Assembly (NCBI RefSeq): GCF_000468755.1
Contig: NZ_AWEZ01000069.1
Coordinates: 1-64,000, forward strand
Origin: Olsenella profusa F0195
GTDB lineage: Bacteria; Actinomycetota; Coriobacteriia; Coriobacteriales; Atopobiaceae
Reading direction: 5' to 3'
Length of the DNA stretch: 64,000 bases
Position numbers and translations under genes: made by a program. The notes beneath the pieces are model-generated. The model ran no database searches. It had not been told where the DNA came from and saw nothing but the letters and a program-made list of their open reading frames with translations. This document shows, piece after piece, positions 7,829 through 14,756 of this stretch (position 1 is its first letter; every line of letters starts with the position of its first letter).

Positions 7829-7988
7829 GTGTGGGTGCGGTTCTCATCCGTGTGGGTGCGATTCGCGGCGTGTGGGTGCTAATCTCCCGGGATCGGCCCA
7901 CGGAGCCGCAGGTCGCCGAGGATGACTTCGGAAGAATCGCACCCACACGGAGCATATGGCACCCACACGCAGTAAATCGCACCCACAT
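7829..7988. repeat. GTGTGGGTGC hairpin element, copy 2 (core inverted)
   Basis: Three units beginning GTGTGGGTGC at 7829, 7850 and 7870 face three reverse-complement units at 7939, 7959 and 7979, spaced 20-21 bp. The innermost units pair through AATCTCCCGG and a TTCGGAAGAAT-type partner. The core reads GGCCCACGGAGCCGCAGGTCGC, the reverse complement of the core in copies 1, 3 and 5. This copy is therefore inserted in the opposite orientation, or was flipped. It lies 54 bp after the DUF2185 gene. Confidence 0.85.
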
Positions 7989-8186
7989 GCGGCAGTCATC
8001 GGTTTCTCCGCAGGGAAGGGCCCCCAAGCGCCCGGGACGTTCCCCGGCTCTTTTCACATGCAGGGGAGAGACCATTGCTAGTGAGCTCGGCCGCTCCCTG
8101 GACGACGTCCCCGATAGATCCGTGGACTGGCGCGGCAGCGAGTTCCCCAGGAGGTCGAAAGCCTACGATAGGGAGGGGACGAGACC

Positions 8187-8300
8187 TTGTCGATCGGCAG
8201 GCTGACGAGGTGCAATGCGCACGCTTCCGGGTTCACGATTACGCTCGATACGTCCGAAATAAGGAAGGCGGGGAACATGGCGCATAGATACAGCTGCTGA
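8187..8300 (+). CDS. Possible very small ORF, probably a gene fragment
   Basis: TTG 8187 follows AGGGAGGGGA and opens a 37-codon frame (SIGRLTRCNAHASGFTITLD and an EIRKAGNMAHRYSC end) that stops at TGA 8298. An overlapping frame over 8073-8205 reads ASELGRSLDDVPDRSVDW. Both have plausible amino-acid composition but match nothing I know. They lie between repeat copy 2 and the next immunity-like gene, so they are most likely gene debris. Confidence 0.25.
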   Translation: MSIGRLTRCNAHASGFTITLDTSEIRKAGNMAHRYSC

Positions 8301-8390
8301 CCCTCGGGGACGAAGGCGGCCGACAGGGAATTCCGATCGGCTCTGCGTGACATCGCAAGGGCGAGGGGCTGGAGACTGACGGGGGATGAT

Positions 8391-8945
8391 GTGTGGAGGG
8401 TGGATGGTCCTTTCTTCGAGGACGCGTGGTTCGCTCTCGTGCCGACGCAGCCGGCCGTGGACTTTTGCGCCTACGTGAAGACCTTGCGGATGGATGACGT
8501 GCTGTGGGACATCCTGGGTATGTCGTCCAACAGCGACGAGCGCATGAGCCTGAGGGCCACAGGTGCGTTCACCGCTGGCGGTTATTCGACTGTGGACCGG
8601 GAGACGGTTCGCCTCGAGTCACCCGATGAGGCGGCGCTGCCTGGCCTTGCGGCCTCCGTGGCCGACAGGGCCCTGTCGGCCACGGAGGCCTTCCTCGGCT
8701 CCATAGGATTCGACGAGGACGAGCTCTACAGGAGGATTCTGGAGCAGGGCGTCGGCCTCACGGGCTGCATCGCGAGCATCTGCCTCGGGGACCTCCGGGG
8801 CGCGATGGGCATCGCCAAGGGCTACAGGGAGAAGTTCCCGGATAAGTACGACGGGTTCTCGTTCAGGATTGGGGAGCGGAGCGACGTCGAACTCGTGATC
8901 GACTGGTGCGAGCGGAGGCTTGCCGGCAGAGGGGAGGGCGCGTGA
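8391..8945 (+). CDS. Unidentified cytoplasmic protein in an immunity-gene array
   Basis: 184 residues if started at GTG 8391. The same frame stays open back to 8301 and reads like protein (DREFRSALRDIARARGW), so the true start may be a rarer codon near 8305-8390 or the 5' end may be lost. The pattern is an N-terminal helix, strands around WRVDGPFFEDAWFALVPTQ, and a helical C-terminus ending IDWCERRLAGRGEGA. This resembles DUF4304-like or other immunity-type proteins, but I cannot assign a family. It is coupled (TGATG) to the DUF6572-like fragment that follows, another sign of an immunity array. Confidence 0.5.
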   Translation: MWRVDGPFFEDAWFALVPTQPAVDFCAYVKTLRMDDVLWDILGMSSNSDERMSLRATGAFTAGGYSTVDRETVRLESPDEAALPGLAASVADRALSATEAFLGSIGFDEDELYRRILEQGVGLTGCIASICLGDLRGAMGIAKGYREKFPDKYDGFSFRIGERSDVELVIDWCERRLAGRGEGA

Positions 8946-9043
8946 TGGCGCTCGAGGACGCGGGCCACGTGGACGGCATGACCCTGGGCGAGGACGGCGC
9001 GCTCGACCTGCTGATGGAGGACGCCCTGGGCTGGCAGGAATGA
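8945..9043 (+). pseudogene. N-terminal fragment of a DUF6572-like protein
   Basis: ATG 8945 overlaps the preceding stop. The 32 codons MALEDAGHVDGMTLGEDG and ALDLLMEDALGWQE match the start of the small DUF6572 family (a LED...VD...... .G...L...D.L.W pattern). The stop TGA 9041-9043 falls where the family would continue for roughly 60 more residues, so the gene is cut short. An AbiEii fragment follows immediately, so the break may be a recombination point. Confidence 0.4.
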
Positions 9044-9061
9044 GACGATGGCCTGTCGCGT

Positions 9062-9306
9062 CCCTCGGGGAGAGAGGCCATGGCGGCCATGCGGCGAGCT
9101 CGGTCGTCTGCGAGGGGCGCGCAGCCCCTGCGTGCCGGAGGAGTACGTCATGCGGCCCTTCGACGTCCGGCTCGCCTACCTCGGCAAGCCGTGGTGTACG
9201 GTCCCGCTCGAGGTGGGGCACGACGAGATCGGCGACGCGGACGCCGCGGACTGGGTCGACCTCGAGGACGCCGCCGCGGCATTCGCGGCGCTCGGCTTCT
9301 CCAGCC
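9062..9306 (+). pseudogene. Internal fragment of a second AbiEii-type nucleotidyltransferase
   Basis: The stretch PEEYVMRPFDVRLAYLGKPW followed by CTVPLEVGHDEIGDADAADW is clearly paralogous to the frameshifted AbiEii at 6108-6330 (EYVMWPFDVKLSYRGRPWCT). Upstream, a different frame (SLGERGHGGHA) aligns with its SLEEGWEGFTG, so there is a frameshift here too. The catalytic GGS...DLD part and the C-terminus are absent. At about 9306 the similarity ends and the sequence becomes the 3' end of a minus-strand acetyltransferase. Confidence 0.5.
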
Positions 9307-9344
9307 CGGGGAGGGGGCAGGCTGCCGCAGGAGTCCCCAGGGCA

Positions 9345-9798
9345 GGTTCTTGCGGAGGCAGATGGCCTCGTCGGTTCTGTTGCCCCGACGAAGCCCTGCT
9401 CGAGGAACAGCGCGATGGCGGGGTTGTCCGGGGCGATGCTGTCCCACAGCACGCGGACGCCCCTCTCCCTCGCGGACTCGCAGAGGGGCCGCGGCCCCTC
9501 CTCGACGCTATGACGATGACGCCGGCGAGGTGCATCCGCCCCGACTCGTCGTAGTGATAGGCGACCTCGCCGACGAAGTCGCCGCCCTCCGCATCCACGA
9601 GGTAGCGGTGGAAGCGATCGCCATCGTGGCGGGCCAGCCACCAGTCGTACCAGCCGTCCCACTCCTCCTCGGGGAACGGTATGGTCCCTCCCCACGCGTC
9701 GTTGTACGACATGTCTCCGGGTCGGCCATGAGAGCCTGCCGGAACCACAGGTCATCCCTCGTGGGCTCGTAGAGTTCGGTCACCTTCACCTCCGGCAT
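9345..9798 (-). pseudogene. GNAT-family N-acetyltransferase, multiply frameshifted
   Basis: Read on the minus strand from ATG 9798: MPEVKVTELYEPTRDDLWFR then QALMADPE, a frameshift near 9715, MSYNDAWGGTIPFPEEEWDG through YLVDAEGGDFVGEVAYHYDE and HLAGVIVIA, another shift near 9525, and lastly VLWDSIAPDNPAIALFLEQG. This is the order of a GNAT acetyltransferase, with the GEVAY strand and the NP(A/S)I.LFL..GF C-terminal motif. The acetyl-CoA loop (R/Q-x-x-G-x-G/A) falls at the second break. At least two frameshifts mean it is not functional as sequenced. Confidence 0.55.
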
Positions 9799-9822
9799 GT
9801 GCGATCGGACCTTCCCCACGAT

Positions 9823-10066
9823 TCTACTTCCCCCACGACTGCGTCGGGCTGGGGCTGTATGTGGCATACATGCTCACGGGGAAGTCGGCGATCGACCCCA
9901 CGTCGGAGGCGGGCATGTGCGCCACCCTCCTCGCGTTCGGTGCGCCGCTCGCGGCGCGGGGACCTCCGCGACCGGATCGGCGGGCTCCCCGCGTGGAAGG
10001 CGACGCTCCTCGTCCTGGCGCTCCCGCGCCGCATTCTTTCTGATCATCGTGCTGCTCATGCGGTAG
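9823..10066 (+). pseudogene. Remnant of an integral membrane protein
   Basis: FPHDCVGLGLYVAYMLTGKS then a TSEAGMCATLLAFGAPLAARG segment (read in two parts) is followed in another frame by RIGGLPAWKATLLVLALP and in a third by FFLIIVLLMR before TAG 10064-10066. The pieces are in the right order for one protein with several hydrophobic helices, broken by two frameshifts. Family unknown. It is divergent from the broken acetyltransferase. Confidence 0.35.
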
Positions 10067-10327
10067 GACGCCCGTTCTGGCGCCCCCTGCCCAGTGCTAT
10101 GTCAGCGTCACACGTGGCCTCGGGCGTCATGGCATGGTGGGTTGGACGTTCGCCCCGATCTTCTCCTGGACCTGTGCGGCTGCGCGTGCAGTGCTATCCT
10201 TCCTGCTACATGCATTCGTCGGCGAGCGAGCGCCGTCGCCAGCCTCGCAGAGGCGGGGTCATCGCTGGATTGGACTGGCCAGCTTACCCATGGCGGGTGC
10301 GCCTAAAGTAGGGAGCGCGAGGGAGCC
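10067..10327. other. Non-coding or unrecognisable stretch
   Basis: No frame here has protein-like composition and I see no repeat or hairpin of note. It is probably decayed accessory DNA between two membrane-protein remnants. Confidence 0.3.
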
Positions 10328-10540
10328 ATGCTGCTCATTTCGACAGGGGTTGTGGTCTCCATCCTGACCCTCGTGACGGTGCTGGCCCGCCGCGAGAGAC
10401 AGGGCGAGTCCCCGGGGGACCCGGACAGGCCCTCCTACAGGATGCCCCGGATCTACCCAACGTCGTTCCACATCTTTGCGGTGATCTTCCTCCTCGGTGC
10501 GGCCCTTCCCTTTGCCGTCATGTTCGTTTTCTGGTGGTAG
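10328..10540 (+). CDS. Small two-helix membrane protein or fragment
   Basis: 70 residues from ATG 10328, with GGGAGC just upstream. The hydrophobic segments are LLISTGVVVSILTLVTVLA (about 2-20) and FHIFAVIFLLGAALPFAVMF (about 46-65), with a charged Arg/Glu/Pro linker. It is convergent with a broken Xre-type regulator on the other strand. Small Xre regulators are commonly partnered with small membrane proteins, but usually in the same direction. It could equally be the C-terminal remnant of a longer permease. Confidence 0.4.
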   Translation: MLLISTGVVVSILTLVTVLARRERQGESPGDPDRPSYRMPRIYPTSFHIFAVIFLLGAALPFAVMFVFWW

Positions 10541-10598
10541 GGACAGCTCTCGGGCGAACTCCGGTTGACTCCTCCTGAAATCGAGCCAACCGGGGCTT

Positions 10599-10780
10599 GC
10601 GTGCAACGGTTCAGTCCTCGGGGAAAGGACCTCTTCGAAGAAGACCTCCTCTACCGACATCCGGAGCAGCCTTGCGATCTTGATCGCGAGGACGAGAGAG
10701 GGATCGTACCTGTCGTTCTCTATGGAACAGCGCGCGACGATTGCTCAACATCATATGGATTCAGGCAGGATCATCCGGAC
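10599..10780 (-). pseudogene. Remnant of a small Xre/Cro-type regulator
   Basis: The minus strand reads IENDRYDPSLVLAIKIARLL then RMSVEEVFFEE. This is the second half of the helix-turn-helix family in which S.IE.GRYNPSL.LA..IA......+EE.F is the hallmark. Immediately upstream (minus-strand sense) a stop and an insertion interrupt the recognition helix, and no start with a ribosome site is found. It is therefore a broken gene. Confidence 0.45.
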
Positions 10781-10907
10781 AATGCTGGCCATTGAGCATG
10801 AGAATCCATCGGGTGGGATCATCGGGTGAGTCGTTTAGACTGACCTACCCAGCGCGTACGCCCTCCCGGGGTAGCCCGACCGAGCGGTCATGCCAGGCGT
10901 GCCGTAC

Positions 10908-11349
10908 CTACCGTGCCTCTCTGTGCCTGATGTCGTCGGGCGGCTCGTCGTAGGGCATGGTGCGTGGCGTGTCGCACGTGCCCGACTCGCGTGCCACGTC
11001 GTGGAACCAGCACTTGTACTCGATGAAGTCACGAGCCAGCTCCAACTCATTGAGCTGCCTGTCGATGGCATCGCGGCGTTCGCAGACAATGCGGCGGCAC
11101 TCCTCGATGGTGGAGTCTCCAGCCATGTAGAGCCTTACGTACTCGCGAATCCCCCTTATGGGCATCCCCGACACCTTCAGCCACTCCACGAAGCGCATCC
11201 ACTCAAGGTCATCCTCGTCGAACAGGCGCCTTCCGTCGCTCGAACGCCACTGGTTTGGGTATGAGCCCGTTCTTCTCGTAGAAGCGGATCGTGGATGCCG
11301 GCATCCCCAACCCTGCCGCAGCATTGCCTATCGTGTACGGCCTCTCCAT
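10908..11349 (-). pseudogene. MerR-family regulator, frameshifted
   Basis: From ATG 11349 the frame gives MERPYTIGNAAAGLGMPAST then IRFYEKNGLIPKP: a MerR helix-turn-helix with the classic R-F/Y-YEK-x-GL-I/L-P. At about 11245-11262 the frame is lost. The next frame resumes at WRSSDGRRLFDEDDLEWM and runs through FVEWLKVSGMPIRGIREYVR to a helical C-terminus ending DDIRHREAR. Both halves are intact apart from the shift, giving about 145 residues as expected. The coiled dimerisation region and YKCWF element match TipA/stress-type MerR proteins lacking an effector domain. Confidence 0.65.
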
Positions 11350-11461
11350 GGCATACAGCTCCTCGACCAGCTCAATCACGCGCTCAGCCTGCGCTCGGCC
11401 CACCGTCGCGATGTCCTTGCGGGTGGCGTCGTCCACGCGGCTGGCGTAGGACACGCCGCAG

Positions 11462-12257
11462 GTGTGCTCGTACACCGTGCGTGACACGCAGGTCATGCTC
11501 GACAGCGACCTGGCGAGGCTGTATGGGGTGGAAACTAGCGCGCTGAACCGCGCGGCCAAGCGCAACGAGAACCGGTTCCCCGAGGACTTCCGCTTCCAAC
11601 TCACGCGAGACGAGCACGAAGATTTGAGGTGCCAAATTGGCATCTCAAGCGATGACCTGCGGAAATTCGCGACTGGCGGTCGTCGCTACCTACCTTACGC
11701 ATACACCGAGCAGGGCGTGGCCATGCTCTCGGCGGTCCTCAGGAGCGACACCGCCGTACGCGTGAGCGTGCAGATCATGAAGTCCTTCGTCGAGATGCGC
11801 CACTTCATTGCGGACAATGCCGCCATGTTCGAGCGGATCCGCGCAGTGGAGCTCCGCCAGCTGGCGTACCAGAGGACCACCGACGCTTGGAGCGTTAGGA
11901 AGACGCCCCTGTGGGGCGTCTTTAGCGACAAGGCGCGAGCGTCCTAGCGAGCGCATGCAAAAGGTCTTCGACTACATGGGGATCCATGAGTCGCCGCGGC
12001 AGAGGGTCTTCTTCGACGGCTAGGTCTGGGACGCCTTCGAGCTCCTGGTGTCCCTCGTGCGGAGGGCCAAGGGCAGCATCATCCTGGTGGACGGCTACGT
12101 TGACGCCGGCACCCTCAACATCCTGGCCAAGAAGACCGAGGGGGTGAGCGCGACCGTCTGGACCCACCCGCGCACGTGCCTCACCCGGCGCGACGTGGAC
12201 GCCTTCAACGCCCAGTACCCCAGGCTCACGGTGGAGCACACGATTCGCAAGGCCTAG
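11462..12257 (+). pseudogene. ORF6N-domain protein, interrupted by an insertion and an amber stop
   Basis: VMLDSDLARLYGVETSALNR, then AVKR-like AAKRNENRFPEDFRFQLT, and GGRRYLPYAYTEQGVAMLSA are the conserved blocks of the ORF6N domain found in phage antirepressor-like and mobile proteins. After QLAYQRTTDA the frame enters a 64-bp insertion (11893-11956) containing a perfect hairpin and stops. The original frame resumes at QKVFDYMGIHESPRQRVFFD, meets TAG (12022-12024 region) and continues WDAFELLVSLV to RLTVEHTIRKA. The usual final 40-50 residues and the N-terminus are also missing. Confidence 0.6.
11893..11956. repeat. 64-bp hairpin insertion in the ORF6N gene
   Basis: This segment replaces nothing and separates two halves of an otherwise continuous coding match. 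It contains AAGACGCCCC-TGT-GGGGCGTCTTT, a perfect 10-bp stem followed by TTT that could terminate transcription. Weaker outer complementarity links GCGTTAGGA with TCCTAGCGAG. A related CCTAGCGAG ... CTCGCTAAGG pair occurs at about 12264-12320 just downstream. It may be a very small mobile hairpin or the scar of one. Confidence 0.45.
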
Positions 12258-12448
12258 CAAGGCCTAGCGAGAAGGGCCCGTTGCCTCAGGGGTATGGTTC
12301 GCCCGGCTCGCTAAGGTCCTTGCACCGCCGTGCCGTCCGGTCGGTGCGGCGTGCCACCTAGGACAGGCCCCTGCCCGCCAGGCATCACGACCGACGGGCG
12401 CGTACAATGACGACACACCAGAGGCTATGAGGAGGAGGGTTGCTGGGC

Positions 12449-12994
12449 ATGAAGAGGAATCCCAACGCGCAGCCACCGCTCAGCGCGTGGTCGATCGCTC
12501 TGTCGTTTGTCCTGTACGGTGGCATTATGGGCCTTTGCTATGGGGCCATCATGTCGAGCCTTGCGGTGGGACTTGCCACGGGCGCCCTCGCCGGCGCGCT
12601 GTTCACGGGTATCCTGACGCTGTTCACCGTGCTCATGTCGAACAAGATGGAGCGCGACATGCCGGCAGACGCCCTGTACGCGGGACCCGCCAACCATCGC
12701 GTGGGGCGCTTGAAGACGGACGGGGGGTACCTGATGCTCACGCCGGAGGTCCTCCTGTTTCGGGCCCATGGGGTGAACCTGCACCCCAACAGCAGGCTGG
12801 AGATCCCGCTGCGCTCCATCACGGACTGCCATGCTTCCGTTCGATGGCTCATCGTGCGGACGGACTCGAGCCAGGAGCGCTTCGTGGTCAGCCAGAAGGC
12901 GCGCTGGGTCGAGAGGATCGTGGCCGCCCATGACGCATGGCAGCGGACCTCCCTTCCTGGCGGGCCCTCGGAGCAGCAGCGGGTAGCCGGTTGA
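12449..12994 (+). CDS. Membrane protein with a GRAM/PH-like cytoplasmic domain
   Basis: 181 residues from ATG 12449, 10 bases after GGAGGAGG; a TTG at 12440 is too close to that site. Two hydrophobic helices lie at about residues 14-34 and 39-62 (IALSFVLYGGIMGLCYGAI; ATGALAGALFTGILTLFTVL). They are followed by a beta-rich domain, GGYLMLTPEVLLFRAHGVNL, PLRSITDCHASVRWLIVRTD, and a final helix typical of GRAM/bacterial PH domains. Function unknown; such domains bind membranes or proteins. TACAAT at 12403-12408 is a possible -10 element. The two larger genes at 13520 and 14757 carry similar internal domains. Confidence 0.65.
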   Translation: MKRNPNAQPPLSAWSIALSFVLYGGIMGLCYGAIMSSLAVGLATGALAGALFTGILTLFTVLMSNKMERDMPADALYAGPANHRVGRLKTDGGYLMLTPEVLLFRAHGVNLHPNSRLEIPLRSITDCHASVRWLIVRTDSSQERFVVSQKARWVERIVAAHDAWQRTSLPGGPSEQQRVAG

Positions 12995-13086
12995 TCCGAT
13001 CGAAACGAACAGCACCGTGCAGATGAGCACCGCCCATTTGTGCAGTACCTCCCGTACGTGCCTCTGATGTGACGTGAGCCATGGCA

Positions 13087-13450
13087 CTACCCGTTTGTGC
13101 GCACGATGTCCGTAATGCTCACGTGCTCATTGCGGAAATGGACGGTGTTCGCCTCGACTGGCAGTTGAATCGCGCCCTAAGGGCAGTTGTGCAGGCAGGC
13201 GTAGCAGACCTCGCAGTGGTCGGAGAACTCCACCGTGTCCCCTACGACGATGTTGTTCGCCGGGCAGACCCGTGCGCAGGTTCCGCACAGGATGCAGTCA
13301 TCGCTCACGGTGTATTCCCATGCCGCGTCCCTCCTCAGGATCTTGGCGGCATGCGTCTCGTGCCACGTCTTCATCTGGGCTATCTTCGCAGCCGTGACCG
13401 CGACCTTCGCGACTCTGTGGGCCGTTATGTCCGCGCATACGCGCGCAAGG
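13087..13450 (-). pseudogene. C-terminal remnant of an EFR1-type ferredoxin protein
   Basis: The minus strand encodes KILRRDAAWEYTVSDDCILC, GTCARVCPANNIVVGD and HCEVCYACLHNCP: two 4Fe-4S motifs (CxxCxxCxxxCP). A TAA-type stop and frame change follow, after which another frame continues QLPVEANTVHFRNEHVSITD to IVRTNG and TAG. Upstream the frame lacks the flavodoxin-like N-terminal half of EFR1 proteins. It is a truncated, frameshifted pseudogene of a family usually of about 260 residues. Confidence 0.6.
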
Positions 13451-13519
13451 TGCCCCTTTTGGTAGGATGGGCGCATTGGCCTCTGGCCAGGTCGCTTTGG
13501 GCAAGGCAGGTGGACGCTC

Positions 13520-14701
13520 ATGCTCTGGGTCGGCATAACGGTGGCAGTAGCTGCGGTCCTTCTGTACCTTTTGGTGCGCCGTGCGCCACGAATCTGGTTC
13601 GCGGGTCTCACGAGGGATGCCCCGAGCGCTCTGAGGGACCTGCTCTCCAAGGCCGGCTGCGACAGCTCGTCGAAGGACGCCAGTGGGGTCGTGAGCACAC
13701 CCGAGCGTGGCCTGTGTTGCGCTGGGTCGGGCCTGCTTTGCACAGCGTTTGTATGCGGCGTGTTCTTCCTGTGCGCCTCCGTTCTCGCTATCCTGCTTGA
13801 CTTTGCACTGATATCGGGGGCCCTGGTCTTTGGCGGGTTCATGGTCGCGATGGCAGTTGGCATGGGCGCCCAGGCACTCAACTATCGACTCGTCTGGGAT
13901 GGGGACAAGGTCTGGTACCGCAACTCGTTTGGACAGAGCCATGAGTTCACCTGGGCGGATGCTACGGCCGTCTCGCGGTGCCCTAAGGAGCTCGCCATAC
14001 GCTTTGGCAAGGTGCGGGTGGAGTGCTGGGGCCCGTTCGCACGGCGGGCCTACGAGGAGTTTGCCGCACGCAACGATGGGGACCTCGTCTTTGAGCGTCC
14101 CCATGCCTACTACACCCGTTCCGGATTGGGCTCGTACCTGCTGGCTGTCGCGATGTCCGTGGCCTTCGTTCTTGCCTTCACCCTCCCGCATCCTGTTCAG
14201 AGCCTTGACAGGCAGGGGGTGGGGCCCTACGAGGTCACGCCCACCAACGTGCACGTGGAGGATGGCACCTACCACATGACGGTCCCCGAGCATGACACCC
14301 GCGAGGAGTGGCGGTGGGACGATGTCATCATCGGCCGGGCGGACCAGGTGGACGCAGGCAGGCTCTATGAGGCCGAGCGGTCGGGCACCACGGTGCTGGT
14401 CTGGGGAAGGGCGTCGCACACGGATGGCAAGATAAGCAATTTGCTCATCTGCTGGCAGGTGCTTGACAAGGACGGAGGCGTGATCTTCTCCTATGACGAC
14501 TACCTGGCGGGCCAGGAGGCCCTCATGCCGACCTTCATCGTGGTCGAGACGGGCATCATAGGGGTCATGCTCCTCATCATCGGCGTCGCATGCCTGCACG
14601 AGTACCTCAAGCAGAGGAGGCTCCCACAGACGCAGGCGCTCGAGGACTTTGTCGCTGACGTCGAGAAGGCCAAGCAGAAGCGGGCCCAAGCGAGATGGTG
14701 A
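13520..14701 (+). CDS. Multi-pass membrane protein with a PH-like domain (tandem paralog 1)
   Basis: 393 residues from ATG 13520 after AGGTGGA. N-terminal helix MLWVGITVAVAAVLLYLLV, two more hydrophobic segments at about 70-115, then a PH-like soluble unit (NYRLVWDGDKVWYRNSFGQS, AVSRCPKELAIRFGKVRVEC), a fourth helix near 210-230, an external strand-rich region (GPYEVTPTNVHVEDGTYHM, WRWDDVIIG), a fifth helix near 340-362 and a charged tail. The next gene has the same organisation and much identical sequence (VTPTNVHVED; ELAVRFGKVRVEC), so they are tandem duplicates. Function unknown. Confidence 0.75.
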   Translation: MLWVGITVAVAAVLLYLLVRRAPRIWFAGLTRDAPSALRDLLSKAGCDSSSKDASGVVSTPERGLCCAGSGLLCTAFVCGVFFLCASVLAILLDFALISGALVFGGFMVAMAVGMGAQALNYRLVWDGDKVWYRNSFGQSHEFTWADATAVSRCPKELAIRFGKVRVECWGPFARRAYEEFAARNDGDLVFERPHAYYTRSGLGSYLLAVAMSVAFVLAFTLPHPVQSLDRQGVGPYEVTPTNVHVEDGTYHMTVPEHDTREEWRWDDVIIGRADQVDAGRLYEAERSGTTVLVWGRASHTDGKISNLLICWQVLDKDGGVIFSYDDYLAGQEALMPTFIVVETGIIGVMLLIIGVACLHEYLKQRRLPQTQALEDFVADVEKAKQKRAQARW

Positions 14702-14756
14702 CGCAGCGTGGGGTGGGCGCATGCCCCTCTCGATGCGCCGGTAAGGGGGAGACCTA

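Noticed and set aside
9048-9772. Long plus-strand frames over the broken acetyltransferase
   Set aside because: Apart from the AbiEii piece (to about 9306) they are antisense shadows of the minus-strand GNAT remnant.
12257-12330. Possible tRNA or small RNA (GCGAGAAGGGCCCG...CGCCCGGCTCGCT)
   Set aside because: The outer stem pairs well, but no D, anticodon or T arm can be drawn. It resembles the neighbouring small hairpin insertion instead.
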